DNA from: Candidatus Aminicenantota bacterium | Lineage (GTDB): Bacteria > Acidobacteriota > Aminicenantia > Aminicenantales > Aminicenantaceae | DNA: 33,670 nucleotides | NCBI GenBank assembly: GCA_003648765.1 | Contig: QMPV01000013.1 | Span: forward strand, 1-33,670 | Direction: 5' to 3' | In this document: positions 8,070-17,774 of the stretch, piece by piece | How positions within the stretch are numbered: position 1 is the stretch's first letter | How the letters are laid out: each line of letters begins with the position of its first letter | Position numbers and translations under genes: made by a program | The notes under the pieces: model-generated | Database searches by the model: none | What the model saw: the letters and a program-made list of their open reading frames with translations, nothing else | What the model was told of the DNA's origin: nothing

Positions 8070-9474
8070 AGACAAAAGCAAATATGAAGTGATTATTGTG
8101 GGCAGCGGCCTGGCCGGGCTGGTCGCAGCCAATATTCTAGCTGATTATAATTTAAAAATTCTTCTGGTTGACGAAAATATCCATCTGGGAGGTCAACTAT
8201 TACGAAAAATTCCTGAAGAATTAGGAGAGTATTCTGAACTTCATCTGGATAAAGTGAAAAGAGTGGGCTTTGAATTTGTTAATCAAGTCAAGCAGAAAAA
8301 ACTTACCTTGCTTAATAAAACGATCTTAATGGGTATTTACAATGACCGGGAAATTCTCCTGGAGTGGAACCGCCAGAAAGCCTTTTCCTTAAAATATGAT
8401 CTCCTTTTGCTGGCTACAGGGGCTAGAGAAAGATTTATTCCCTTTAAGGGCTGGACTTTACCCGGTGTCTACTCCACGGGATTGGTCCAGGTCTTAATGA
8501 AGAGCTCGGGTGTCTTACCTGCCCGGCGGATGCTTATCGGAGGGACGGGTCTTTTTCTCTTAGCCGCTGGCTATGAATATCTTAAAAATGGTGGCCGCCT
8601 GTTAGGGATTATGGAGCAGAGTCCTTGGTTGAATAAGATAAAATTTATGCCTCAGATCTTTCACCAATTTCCTAAATTCTGGGAAGGAGCTCGGTATCTT
8701 TCTTTAATTTACCGCTCCCGAGTACCGGTCAAATATAAAAGAAAGATTGTTGAAGCCAGGGGGGAAAAACAAGTTGAAGAAGTAGTAGTGGCTCGAGTGG
8801 ATGGCCGCGGCAGAGTAATCAAGGGCACAGAAAGGACATACTCGGTGGAAGCTTTAGCGGTAGGCTATGGCTTTGTGCCTAATATTGAAGCCGCCCAGCT
8901 GGCCGGCTGTGAGCTGGAGTATGCCCGCGAAAAAGGTGGCTGGACGGTAAAAGTAAATGACCGACTGGAAACAAGCGTGCCTGATATTCTGGCGGCGGGA
9001 GAGATTACTGGCATTGGCGGGGGGCAAAAGTCAATTTGTGAGGGACAATTGGCTGCTTATACTATTTTGGAGAAACTAGGCAAGGTGAAGGAAGTACCTT
9101 TTGCCCCACGTTTAAAGAAACTTCAGAGGGAAAGGAAACATCATTTGAGTTTTATGAAGTGTTTCAACTCTCTTTATCAGGTCGAGCCGGCCACCTTGCT
9201 CGACTTACCTGAAGAGACGATTATCTGCCGCTGTGAGAGCGTCACTTTAAAAGATTTAAAAGAAGCCCTGAAAATGGGTTGTCATAATCCCAACGCTCTT
9301 AAAGTGGCCACCCGTTGTGCCATGGGTAAATGCCAGGGCCGGACCTGCACGCCTATCATCTATGAATTGCTTCAGGCGATGTGTCAGAGAGAAGGAGGAG
9401 AAATAGGGCTATTTACGGTACGTCCACCTCTTAAGCCGATCTCCTTGCAGGCTCTTAATAAGTCAAGTAGTTAA
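8062..9474 (+). CDS. NAD(P)/FAD-dependent oxidoreductase subunit with C-terminal BFD-like Fe-S domain (HcnB/SoxA-like)
   Basis: 470 residues. The first nucleotide-binding motif GSGLAG is at residues 14-19. The pyridine-nucleotide-disulphide-oxidoreductase fold continues with LLLLATGARE near 115-123, a second glycine motif IGGTGLF near 159-165, and the late ILAAGEITGIGGG near 309-321 that closes the FAD site. A BFD-like [2Fe-2S] domain follows at about 385-435, with cysteines at 389, 391, 419, 424 and 429. This layout matches HcnB and the central part of SoxA. It overlaps the 2Fe-2S subunit gene by 8 bases. With that protein and the divergent DAO-type protein it forms a plausible three-subunit dehydrogenase. 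Confidence 0.9.
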   Translation: MIEDKSKYEVIIVGSGLAGLVAANILADYNLKILLVDENIHLGGQLLRKIPEELGEYSELHLDKVKRVGFEFVNQVKQKKLTLLNKTILMGIYNDREILLEWNRQKAFSLKYDLLLLATGARERFIPFKGWTLPGVYSTGLVQVLMKSSGVLPARRMLIGGTGLFLLAAGYEYLKNGGRLLGIMEQSPWLNKIKFMPQIFHQFPKFWEGARYLSLIYRSRVPVKYKRKIVEARGEKQVEEVVVARVDGRGRVIKGTERTYSVEALAVGYGFVPNIEAAQLAGCELEYAREKGGWTVKVNDRLETSVPDILAAGEITGIGGGQKSICEGQLAAYTILEKLGKVKEVPFAPRLKKLQRERKHHLSFMKCFNSLYQVEPATLLDLPEETIICRCESVTLKDLKEALKMGCHNPNALKVATRCAMGKCQGRTCTPIIYELLQAMCQREGGEIGLFTVRPPLKPISLQALNKSSS

Positions 9475-9653
9475 AAATTAGTATCTCTTCATTATTATTT
9501 TAAATTAGTAATCTTTTTTAATTACATCAATAAGACCACTGGCTTGAAGTGAATGATCCAAAAGTGAGGAGCCGGAAATCGTTTTGGGGACTATTCTGAC
9601 TGTCATGATCCCCGATTTTTAAAGCCCCTAGCCGGATAGTAACGTAATAAGGG

Positions 9654-9669
9654 GGCCAGCCACCTGGCC
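9654..9669. other. Perfect hairpin GGCCAG/CTGGCC in the 9475-9773 gap
   Basis: A 6-bp perfect stem (9654-9659 with 9664-9669) encloses a 4-base loop. No T-tract follows, so it is not a standard terminator. It lies 180 bases after the oxidoreductase stop and about 60 bases before the likely -10 box of the next gene. The rest of this 299-base gap shows no gene. Confidence 0.35.
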
Positions 9670-9705
9670 AGTTAGTACTTATCTTTTCATCATTTAAAAT
9701 CTATC

Positions 9706-9734
9706 TTTTCTTTAATGAACTTAATCATTATAAT
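9706..9734 (+). promoter_or_regulatory. Possible promoter of the alpha/beta-hydrolase lipoprotein gene
   Basis: A perfect -10 hexamer TATAAT is at 9729-9734, with a weak TTTTCT at 9706-9711 at a 17-base spacing. The ATG at 9774 follows about 40 bases later. Confidence 0.3.
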
Positions 9735-9773
9735 AAGCCCTCTTATTTACTCGTCCTCCAAGGAAGGTTGAAA

Positions 9774-11396
9774 ATGAGAAAATACTTTGCGGGTGCTTTT
9801 TGCCTTGGTTTGATTGTCTTATCAGGTGCTTGCCACCCTCAACGAAGCAAGGATTTGCAAGGGAAATTGGTTGGTGTTGTGGCTAAAGAGAATGCCCGGG
9901 GAAGAAATGATGTTTATCTTCAACTAGAAGCCACACTGCCTGATGAAGACCAAAAAAAAATTTATTTCATAGATGATTTTTTTCTGACTTACATTATAGA
10001 ACAGACTTACAAAGTACTGTTAAGCGATTATGTTAATCAAGATGTCAGTTCGTTGGAGATTAGTCTAAAACTGGAAAACGTTTCCTTGGCGGCAGGTACA
10101 GTCAACGGTCGCCCGGTCACATTCATCACCCGGGTAGAGAGAATCTGGCCAGATTTTCCCCGCTCAGAAGAGAGTTATCTTTATCAAGAACTTAATCCCG
10201 GGCGTCCCCGAGAGGATTTTTATCATCGCTATCTAGAAGTTCCTCTTTCTTATCGTCGGCCCGCCCAGGGAAGTTTTAAATTATATTACGAACTTTGCAG
10301 TGATTTTGATGAAAACAAACCGACCATTCTGATTCCCATTGATGGACAGAGAACCTTCTCCCAGGTAGGCTGGGCGGATAAATATAAGAAGATGTTCGGT
10401 CTGGAGTTCAATACGGTCATTTATGAATACCGGGGTATGTATTGCTCCCGTATTCCTGAACTGGACAGCCGAAATATTGATTGGCCCCGGGCTTACGAAC
10501 TGCTGAACTCAGATAATGTGGTGGAGGATATTGAGCGAATCAGACGAGATTTGTTAGGCGATAAGAAAATTAACATTCTGGGTGGATCCGGAACAGCCAT
10601 GATCGGGTTGAAATATATCGCCCGCTATCCTGAAAATGTCGACCGGGCCTTTCTGATGAGCTTTTTTAAAGACGCCCGTGGCAGCAGTGAAGCCGGTGTA
10701 GCCTACTTTCAGCGATTTCTGAAAAAAAACAACCTGGAGAAAGTCTATGACCAGGCCTGGCAACAGCCGGATGTGGAGCGGGCCCAGTTGCTCTTCTTGA
10801 TCCAGCGGTTGTTGTATTACGATGAAAATGAAGTCAAAGAGCTGATTAGGGAAACCAGTCAGGGTGATTTTATTCGCTATAAAAAATATACCCGTCTTTT
10901 GGGAACAGTTGATTTTTTTGTGCGCTCGATTCAGAAATACAAGCCCTGGACAGTAGTTTTTATGTATGAAACCAATATGCCTACAGGAGTGGAGGAAAAA
11001 TACGATGTTAATTACCCTTTCTTGGAAATAGCCCGGCCCCTATTAAATATTTATGCAGAAACACCCACCTACCAGGAGCATCTTTTTGACATTAAGAACC
11101 TGGAGAAGGTCACTTCAGAGATATTATTGGTCGGCGGGACTTTGGACCAAGTGGCCCCTGTCTCAGAACTGGTGAGGATCCATCGAGCCCTTCCCCACTC
11201 CAGGCTGGCTCTTTTTGAGGCCTATCATTGTCTGGCGGCTCCTCAAGAAGCCCGCATCTGTCGGAATGACTTGGCCAATCTCTTTTTCCTTTATGGGTTA
11301 GATTCCAGCAAGTTGAGTGAATATCTCGAAAGTTCCCGCGCGGAAAATAAATTTATTGGATTTTATGACAACTCAGCCGGCAACTCCGGTAATTAG
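9774..11396 (+). CDS. Alpha/beta-hydrolase lipoprotein
   Basis: 540 residues from the chosen ATG. The N terminus is a lipoprotein signal with lipobox LSGAC (Cys20). About 130 residues of unassigned sequence precede an alpha/beta-hydrolase fold at about 155-510. The nucleophile elbow is GGSGTAMIG, Ser near residue 272. Late GGTLDQVAPVSE and EAYHCLAAP supply the likely acid and histidine. The spacing resembles tripeptidyl-aminopeptidase/proline-iminopeptidase-like hydrolases, so a periplasmic peptidase or esterase role is reasonable but unproven. The frame opens at TTG 9768; I prefer ATG 9774 because AGGAAGG at 9761-9767 is then 6 bases upstream. The next gene on this strand is 546 bases away, so it is probably monocistronic. 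Confidence 0.85.
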   Translation: MRKYFAGAFCLGLIVLSGACHPQRSKDLQGKLVGVVAKENARGRNDVYLQLEATLPDEDQKKIYFIDDFFLTYIIEQTYKVLLSDYVNQDVSSLEISLKLENVSLAAGTVNGRPVTFITRVERIWPDFPRSEESYLYQELNPGRPREDFYHRYLEVPLSYRRPAQGSFKLYYELCSDFDENKPTILIPIDGQRTFSQVGWADKYKKMFGLEFNTVIYEYRGMYCSRIPELDSRNIDWPRAYELLNSDNVVEDIERIRRDLLGDKKINILGGSGTAMIGLKYIARYPENVDRAFLMSFFKDARGSSEAGVAYFQRFLKKNNLEKVYDQAWQQPDVERAQLLFLIQRLLYYDENEVKELIRETSQGDFIRYKKYTRLLGTVDFFVRSIQKYKPWTVVFMYETNMPTGVEEKYDVNYPFLEIARPLLNIYAETPTYQEHLFDIKNLEKVTSEILLVGGTLDQVAPVSELVRIHRALPHSRLALFEAYHCLAAPQEARICRNDLANLFFLYGLDSSKLSEYLESSRAENKFIGFYDNSAGNSGN

Positions 11397-11942
11397 AGAA
11401 GTTGCTCTCAGGTTTTTCCTTTTCCCCAGTCACTTTTACTCGGGATTGACCCACCTGGATTATTCATAAATTATAGCTGAAACCAATATTTATTCTCACT
11501 CTATTTACCTGGGAGCTTGATTTTTTCTCTGGTATAACCCCTGGCTCTCTGCGGCGGCCTTTAATGACACCAAAGTCAGATTAGCCCGGGGCTGGTCTAG
11601 CCTGACGCCTCTTCTTTGTAAGACTTCACTTGAAGTGAGCCATCTCAACTACCTATTTTATTTCTCCAACAACTTCGCTTCATGAATAATTCAGGCTGAA
11701 ATGATCATCAACGGCATCTCAGATGAATTTGGCAGGCCCTCAATAGAGGAGGTGAAGACCCGCCCTTATCTACAGTTTGTAGCCTCTTTTCTCTGGAATC
11801 AATTATTTTAGACAAACTCAAAGAATTAGTCTCGTCTCGCCCGGGACATAAGAAGACTTAATCTCCCGTTATCTGTTGCTCCTATAGCTGGGGTGTGTTA
11901 TATTTACGCTTCTAATTAAATTTAGTATTTAATACATCACAG
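11397..11942. other. Intergenic region before the DUF5916 gene
   Basis: 546 bases, AT-rich, with stops in all frames. I see no gene, RNA or clear repeat. Promoter-like AT-rich sequence lies at about 11895-11935. Confidence 0.45.
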
Positions 11943-13973
11943 ATGAGAAAGATTTTCCTGACCGCTTTAATTTGTCTTGGAGGTGTCTTCTTTCTCTGGT
12001 CTCAAGAAGTGAAGAAGGTCGGTGCTCTGAAGACAGAGGCCGAGATAATTGTTGACGGAGCCCTGAATGAGGCCATTTGGCAGAAAGCTCCTTCAGCCAG
12101 TGAGTTCATTCAATTTGAGCCCCAACGGGGAAAGCCGGCCACCTTGCGGACAGTCGTCCGAGTTCTCTACGATGATAAATATATTTATTTTGGATTTCTT
12201 TGTTATGATCCCCAGCCCGAGAAAATTGCGGCCAATCAGACTAAACGAGATGCCGATTTAAGAGAAGATGATGCTGTCTCTGTTTTTCTGGATACTTTCC
12301 ATGACCGGCGGAGTTGTTATTTCTTTATCACCAATCTGTTGGGAACTCAGCTTGATGGTCGGATAACTGAGAATGGGAAGACTATGGAAACCACTTGGGA
12401 CGGTATCTGGAAATCAGCCGGTCGGCAGACCGATTTCGGCTGGACAGTGGAGATGGCCATTGATTTAAGTTCGATGAAGTATCCACCTGGGGAAGGAAAA
12501 GTCTGGGGAGTTAATTTTGGCCGTTTTATTCCTCGTAATCTGGAGATGAGTTTCTGGACCGGACCACTGGAGTCACCCCAGAAGGTCTCTCAATTTGGTG
12601 ACTTGGTGGGTTTAAATCTGAAACCAGCTCAGAAAAGAGGCTATCTCATTCCCCATATTATTACCAAATTGGAAGAAGGTCAGAAATCGGAAGTTCAAGT
12701 TGGTTTGGATGCCAATTATAGTTTTTCTCAGACGGTTTCTGGGCATTTAACTATCAATCCTGACTTCGCTACGGTTGAAGCTGACCAGGAGCAGATAAAC
12801 TTGACCCGCTTTGAACTGCGACTTCCCGAGAAAAGAAATTTTTTCCTGGAAGGCTCTGAAATATATCGGCAACGAATTAGGCTTTTTTATTCGCGCCGGA
12901 TAGCTGATATTTATGGGGGAGTAAAAATCTATGGTAAAAGCGGTGGGTATGAATTTTCAGGAATGAGTGTCCAAACCAAAGAAACTGAATACAACCAGGA
13001 GGGCTCAGCTAATTTCACTGTGTTTCGAGTCAAAAAAGATGTCTTCAAATCATCTAACATTGGTTTTCTTTTGGCCAATAAATATATCAATGGCCGACAT
13101 AAAGGCACAGCCGGTTTCGATACTGCTCTCTATTTTAGCAATACCTTTAAATTCACCGGCCAGTTGGCCATGAGTTATGGAGATTATAATTCTCAAAACA
13201 TCGCCTTTTTTCTCCGGCCAAGTTATGATTCAGCCACCTTTCATATTCATTTGCGTTACACTCATTTGGGAGAAAGATTTGGCGATAATGCCAACGAAGT
13301 AGGTTATATCCGTGATGATAATCGTCATGAATTTGATTCCAATATTACCAAAACATTCTGGTTAAAACGCTGGGGAATTGACCGGGTTAAATATAGTTCA
13401 AATTACAATATTTACTGGGGGATGGATAAAACTCTCCGCAGCTGGGAAATTGTCGAAGGCCTTTCTTTTGATTTCACCAATAAGTTTTCTTTCCGGACCG
13501 ACCACATTCAGGAATATAAGCTTTATGAAAAAGAATTTAGGAACCACCGGACCAAGTTTACCCTCGGATACAACACGCGCGAATGGCAGTCGGCTAGCCT
13601 GGCCTATTCTTTCGGTCGAAATTTCGACCTGGATTTCAAGCTCTTGGAGGGAAGTCTCAATTATAAAATTACCCGGGATTTTTCCTTTCAGTATGCTTTA
13701 ACCCGGCTGGCTTATCACCCCGATCCTCAGGGCCGGAGCACCTGGATTCATGTCTTGCGGGCCTCTAATTATTTCACTAATGATTTATTTGTCAAAGTGT
13801 TCTACCAGGTGAATACAGCCATTGATAAACATAATATTCAAGTCCTATTTGTCTATCGTTTTCAACCGCCTTTTGGTTTTATCCAAGTGGCTTATCAGAA
13901 AGGAACCGGCCGTTTTGGGGAAAAAGGAGTTCAGGGACATACATTATTTTTGAAACTGACTTATATGTTTTAA
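11943..13973 (+). CDS. Outer-membrane protein with CBM9-like domain and DUF5916-type barrel
   Basis: 676 residues. A signal peptide ends near residue 20 (FFLWSQE). A CBM9-like beta-sandwich follows at about 25-210, with the usual IIVDGALNEAIWQKA opening and a DDAVSVFLDTFHDRRS core. From about 215 to the end, repeated amphipathic strands such as NINPDFATVEAD-type and FELRLPEKRNFFLEG sequences match DUF5916 proteins, which are predicted outer-membrane barrels. The last residue is Phe (KLTYMF), the expected barrel-assembly signal. The family occurs in secretion or carbohydrate/peptide-processing contexts and has no defined reaction. No good Shine-Dalgarno precedes ATG 11943; the start rests on the signal peptide. 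A 216-base gap separates it from the convergent gene. Confidence 0.88.
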   Translation: MRKIFLTALICLGGVFFLWSQEVKKVGALKTEAEIIVDGALNEAIWQKAPSASEFIQFEPQRGKPATLRTVVRVLYDDKYIYFGFLCYDPQPEKIAANQTKRDADLREDDAVSVFLDTFHDRRSCYFFITNLLGTQLDGRITENGKTMETTWDGIWKSAGRQTDFGWTVEMAIDLSSMKYPPGEGKVWGVNFGRFIPRNLEMSFWTGPLESPQKVSQFGDLVGLNLKPAQKRGYLIPHIITKLEEGQKSEVQVGLDANYSFSQTVSGHLTINPDFATVEADQEQINLTRFELRLPEKRNFFLEGSEIYRQRIRLFYSRRIADIYGGVKIYGKSGGYEFSGMSVQTKETEYNQEGSANFTVFRVKKDVFKSSNIGFLLANKYINGRHKGTAGFDTALYFSNTFKFTGQLAMSYGDYNSQNIAFFLRPSYDSATFHIHLRYTHLGERFGDNANEVGYIRDDNRHEFDSNITKTFWLKRWGIDRVKYSSNYNIYWGMDKTLRSWEIVEGLSFDFTNKFSFRTDHIQEYKLYEKEFRNHRTKFTLGYNTREWQSASLAYSFGRNFDLDFKLLEGSLNYKITRDFSFQYALTRLAYHPDPQGRSTWIHVLRASNYFTNDLFVKVFYQVNTAIDKHNIQVLFVYRFQPPFGFIQVAYQKGTGRFGEKGVQGHTLFLKLTYMF

Positions 13974-14188
13974 GAGACAAAAGGCAACGCTCTTCTTCAA
14001 ACCTGAAGTCTAATGATCAGAAATCTATTGGGTTTAAAGACAATAATTCACAGATATGCCCATGTATTTTGATATTTTTCTTCCAGAACAGGTTAACTCA
14101 CAATTTAAATGTTAGGGAATTTATCCATTATTGTCTGGGAAAAGAAATGTCCTCCTCCAAGGTTCAGAAAGTTTTTTCTTTTAATAGA

Positions 14189-15187
14189 TTATTTCGTTTC
14201 GACTCGGTATCTTTTCATGACAGGATAAGGGATTTCTTCAGAGAAATATAGTCGTCCCTGGTCATCAATGGCCCTGAGTACACCTTCTACTTCCAGAATA
14301 GCTACAGATTTCCCTTTTTCAAAGATTTCTAAATGATTTTTTTTCTTAGTGGAAAATGATCTTAGTCCAGCATAAAGGCGACCTTGGTGTTCGACGACGT
14401 TTATTGTACACCAGAACAAGCTGAGTTGACGTCTATCGCCGGCAGTTCTGGCTTGTACTTTTAAGGGGAAAAAGAGTTTACTCTGTCCTTTTAAAGTCTG
14501 TTGAAGTTGACCGTTCTCATAGACCTGAATTTCATAGGCATAGGGATTAGCCAGAAAAATTTTACCGCTGGCAGAACAGTCGAAGTGAAGCGGTTGTTTA
14601 ATTAAAGGCACATCTTTATAGGCTGTTACCCGAGAAGGAGGGGCAAATGGTTCTCCAAAGCTTTCTAGGTGGTGACCTTGGAGGTCATAGAGGTGAACCA
14701 ATTTTTCTTCTTTCAAACCGAGAATAGCTATCCGATTTTCATCCAGAGCTCCGATCCCGGTGGGACTGAAGTCCAATTTGAAATGGCCTAGAATCTGGCC
14801 GTTTTTGTCGAGAGAAACGATTTTGCTCGCTCCTCGGTCAAGTAGAGTAATTTTTCCATCCGGGTGGACAGCTACTCCCGAGAGAGCGGCAATTTCAGTC
14901 GGGCCTTGACCTTTCTTTATCGGGAAACTTTTCAAAAAATGCCCATCTTGAGTGAAGATCTGAATGCGGTAATTAGGCCAGTCAAGAAGATAAATATTGG
15001 CTTCGTTGTCGAGAGAGACCGCCGCTACGCTGCCGAAAATTAAATTCTCGTCTCTTTGATCAACACCAATTTGTAAATCTTCAACGAGTTGAAATTCCTT
15101 GGGTTGAGGTCGGCAAGCTGAACTAAAAATAAAAGAAAAGGTTAGACAAAAGAGAGTAAACAGGACTGTCCTTGAGGCTGATTTCAT
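14189..15187 (-). CDS. 6-bladed beta-propeller lipoprotein (NHL-like)
   Basis: 332 residues. The signal ends with lipobox-like FSSAC (Cys25), so it is predicted to be a lipoprotein. The mature part repeats NHL-type blades with the pattern of an aromatic/hydrophobic strand, a glycine turn and YxIQIF or IxLLD, for example LDWPNYRIQIFTQDGHFLKSF near 65-85 and LLDRGASKIVSLDKNGQILG near 115-135. Such propellers bind partners or ligands at the cell surface and have no predictable enzymatic activity. GGGAGG precedes the ATG by about 6 bases. A second, related propeller is encoded at 26542-27741. It converges on the DUF5916 gene and lies upstream of the hyu operon in the opposite sense of transcription order, so it is probably a separate unit. 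Confidence 0.85.
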   Translation of the reverse strand: MKSASRTVLFTLFCLTFSFIFSSACRPQPKEFQLVEDLQIGVDQRDENLIFGSVAAVSLDNEANIYLLDWPNYRIQIFTQDGHFLKSFPIKKGQGPTEIAALSGVAVHPDGKITLLDRGASKIVSLDKNGQILGHFKLDFSPTGIGALDENRIAILGLKEEKLVHLYDLQGHHLESFGEPFAPPSRVTAYKDVPLIKQPLHFDCSASGKIFLANPYAYEIQVYENGQLQQTLKGQSKLFFPLKVQARTAGDRRQLSLFWCTINVVEHQGRLYAGLRSFSTKKKNHLEIFEKGKSVAILEVEGVLRAIDDQGRLYFSEEIPYPVMKRYRVETK

Positions 15188-15677
15188 TTATTTCCCTCCC
15201 AAAGATAAGGCTTATTATAAGATTAGCAATTATCAAGAGGCCAAGCAAGCTGAAAAGAACTCAAGAAAGAAGAAGAAGTAGTAGTAATAACAAATAAGAG
15301 TTAGGGAAGAAATGTAATAGCCCGGGAGATGAGGGCCACACTCAATATAAAATGACCACCAATAGAGTTAGTGAGGGAATCAATTTGTTTTGGGCCCTTC
15401 TCTTGTCCCAAGGTCAAAGGGGTGGAAGGTAAGCCGGGGGGCCATAAGCTAGAGTTTTAAGAGTCGGTTAGAGGTAATTTGCTCTTTAAAGCTGAAAAAA
15501 ACGGCTTCTCTTCAGGCGTGATAGATGACCTAAGGCTGGTCACCGTCGACAACCAGTGGGAGTTATCCCAGAGAAGGGAATTTTTCTGCAGGGCAATTAA
15601 CCTCTAAGAAGAGCAGTTAGGTTGAATTTAAGAGTAATTTTACTATAAGTCAATAAGGGAGAAGGAGAATGTTTTTT
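15188..15677. other. Intergenic region between beta-propeller start and hyuA end
   Basis: 490 bases without a supported gene. It should hold the beta-propeller promoter and the end of the asnB-hyuB-hyuA transcript. I find no strong hairpin with a T-tract and no repeat. Confidence 0.45.
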
Positions 15678-17774
15678 TTATCGCTCCAGGATTAGATTGC
15701 CGAGAGAATCAACCCATAGATGCCAGGCTGGGCCAACAAAAGTAGTTGAATTGTTTTCTTGAATAAGCGCCGGTCCTTTAATTTCATGTCCGGCGTGGAG
15801 AAGGTGACGCGGCCAGACCGGGCATTGAATCAACCGGAGACCGGTTTGAGGGGTAGTTTTTAACCAGATTTCACGGCGAGAGGCTGTTTGTTCTTTAAGG
15901 GGCGAAGAGGCTTTTTCTAAAGATGGTAGTTGAGGTTTCGGCACTTTGATTATGGCTTTTAATCTGAGATTAACTAATTCCACCGTTTCTTCAGGTTCAC
16001 AATGGCCATAGACTTGCTGGTGGAGTTGATGAAAGGAGGATAGGAGAGAGTTCATCAGCCCTGAAGTGAATTTTTTCCCCGAAAAAGGCACATTTAGTTC
16101 ATAATTTTGCCCTTGATAGCGGAGATCGGCTGAAGGTAAAAGAAGTGTGTTCTTTTGGTGGTCGGGGCTGTGTTGAATCCAGGCTTGGGCTTCTTGGAGC
16201 AGAATATCCAAAATAGATTGAATGGTGCTAAGATTTTTGGTTTCTAAAGATAGGATTCTGGTGCGGACAAAATCCATGGTGATATCCGAAAGAAGAAGGC
16301 CCATGGCTGAAAATAAACCGGGGAAAGGGGGAATAATGATTTTTTTAATGCCCATTTCTTCGGCGAGCTGACAGGCGTGAAGAGGGCCGGCTCCCCCATA
16401 AGCCAAAAGAGTAAATTCCCGAGGGTCATAGCCCTGAGAAATGGAGACAAGGCGTAGGATTCGCAACATGCTGGCGTTGGCGATGGTCAAAATGCCCTGG
16501 GCCGCCTCTCGAACATCAAGCCCAAGGGGACGAGCTATTTTTTTCTGGATAGCCTGACGCGCGGGAACGAGGTGGAGAGATTTCCGTCCGCCCAGCAAAT
16601 CAGCGGGATGAAGATAGCCGAGCAGAAGATAGGCATCGGTCAAGGTTGGTTCCTGGCCGCCCTGACCATAGGCGGCTGGTCCGGGATAAGCCCCGGCACT
16701 GTGAGGGCCGACTTGCAGATGGCCTCCAGGGTCAATCCAAGCAATGCTGCCCGAACCGGCCCCGCACTCAGCTACATCAACCATGGGGAACCGCACCGGG
16801 TAACCGCCTTGATTTTGGCCACCACTGTGAATAGGTCCACCTACTTGATAGTCCACGGTGTATTGTAGCTGGCCGTTAAGGATAAGGCCAGTCTTAGCTG
16901 TTGTTCCTCCCAGGTCAAAGGCGATCACCCGCGGGAGGTGAAGAACTTTAGCCCAATGGGCCACCGCCACTAAACCAGCCGCTGGACCAGACTCGATGAG
17001 TTGGTGAGGATGGCGGGCTGCTTCTCTCGCTGGAAGCATCCCTCCGCCAGAATGCATTAAGAAAACCTCTGAATGAGAAGAGCCCAAACGAGCCAAATTA
17101 TTCAGTAAAGCCTTCAGATAGTTAACCAAAGGAGGAGCCACAGCTGCCGCCACTACGGTAGTACTGGTGCGTTCATATTCGCGAAACTCCGGTGAGACCT
17201 GACTGGAAAGAAAAATGAATTCTTCAGGGAAAAACTCCCGAGCCAGTTGGCTGAGCCGCTTTTCGTGCTGGGGATTAAGAAAGGAGAAGAGAAGCGAGAT
17301 GGCTAAGGCTTCAACTCCCTGACGATGGAGATCTTGTAAAGCTTTCTTGGCGACTGACAAATCAATTTTCTGGATAATTTGACCTTGGGGGCCAATTCTT
17401 TCGGGAATTTCGCGGATCAATTCCCGAGGGACAAGAGGAGGTAGTTTTTCTTGCTGGAGGTTGTAAAGTTCAGGCCTAGACTGGCGTCCGATTTCTAGTA
17501 GATCGCGAAATCCGGCCGTCACCAGGAGGCCTGTTTTGGCGGTTTGCTGCTGAAGAAGCGCGTTGGTCACCAGAGTTGTTCCGTGAACAATAGTTTTCAG
17601 CTCAAATGGCTGCCTTTGAATTGCCTTGAGAATCTCCTCTAATCCTTGAAGAAAGGCTTTTTCTGGGTGGTCAGGGGTAGTGGGGATTTTGAGGGGCCAA
17701 AGCTTATTTTGTTCTTCGTCAAAAAGAAGCACATCGGTAAAAGTGCCCCCCGTATCAATGGCTGCTCTCAGCAT
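15678..17774 (-). CDS. hyuA: Hydantoinase/oxoprolinase family protein, HyuA subunit
   Basis: 698 residues, normal for HyuA (about 650-720). It is an ASKHA-type ATPase: DTGGTFTD at residues 7-14 (phosphate 1), HGTT at 64-67, SGPAAG at 262-267 (adenosine/phosphate 2 region) and DLGGTTAKTG at 287-296. The later VGPHSAGAYPGPAAYGQGG stretch is a family hallmark. HyuA works with HyuB to open a cyclic amide (5-oxoproline, hydantoins) with ATP; related pairs are acetone or acetophenone carboxylases. The ATG overlaps the hyuB stop by 7 bases, and it is the last gene of the operon. The substrate is not readable, and the asnB-like first gene makes a novel lactam or hydantoin plausible. Confidence 0.92.
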   Translation of the reverse strand: MLRAAIDTGGTFTDVLLFDEEQNKLWPLKIPTTPDHPEKAFLQGLEEILKAIQRQPFELKTIVHGTTLVTNALLQQQTAKTGLLVTAGFRDLLEIGRQSRPELYNLQQEKLPPLVPRELIREIPERIGPQGQIIQKIDLSVAKKALQDLHRQGVEALAISLLFSFLNPQHEKRLSQLAREFFPEEFIFLSSQVSPEFREYERTSTTVVAAAVAPPLVNYLKALLNNLARLGSSHSEVFLMHSGGGMLPAREAARHPHQLIESGPAAGLVAVAHWAKVLHLPRVIAFDLGGTTAKTGLILNGQLQYTVDYQVGGPIHSGGQNQGGYPVRFPMVDVAECGAGSGSIAWIDPGGHLQVGPHSAGAYPGPAAYGQGGQEPTLTDAYLLLGYLHPADLLGGRKSLHLVPARQAIQKKIARPLGLDVREAAQGILTIANASMLRILRLVSISQGYDPREFTLLAYGGAGPLHACQLAEEMGIKKIIIPPFPGLFSAMGLLLSDITMDFVRTRILSLETKNLSTIQSILDILLQEAQAWIQHSPDHQKNTLLLPSADLRYQGQNYELNVPFSGKKFTSGLMNSLLSSFHQLHQQVYGHCEPEETVELVNLRLKAIIKVPKPQLPSLEKASSPLKEQTASRREIWLKTTPQTGLRLIQCPVWPRHLLHAGHEIKGPALIQENNSTTFVGPAWHLWVDSLGNLILER

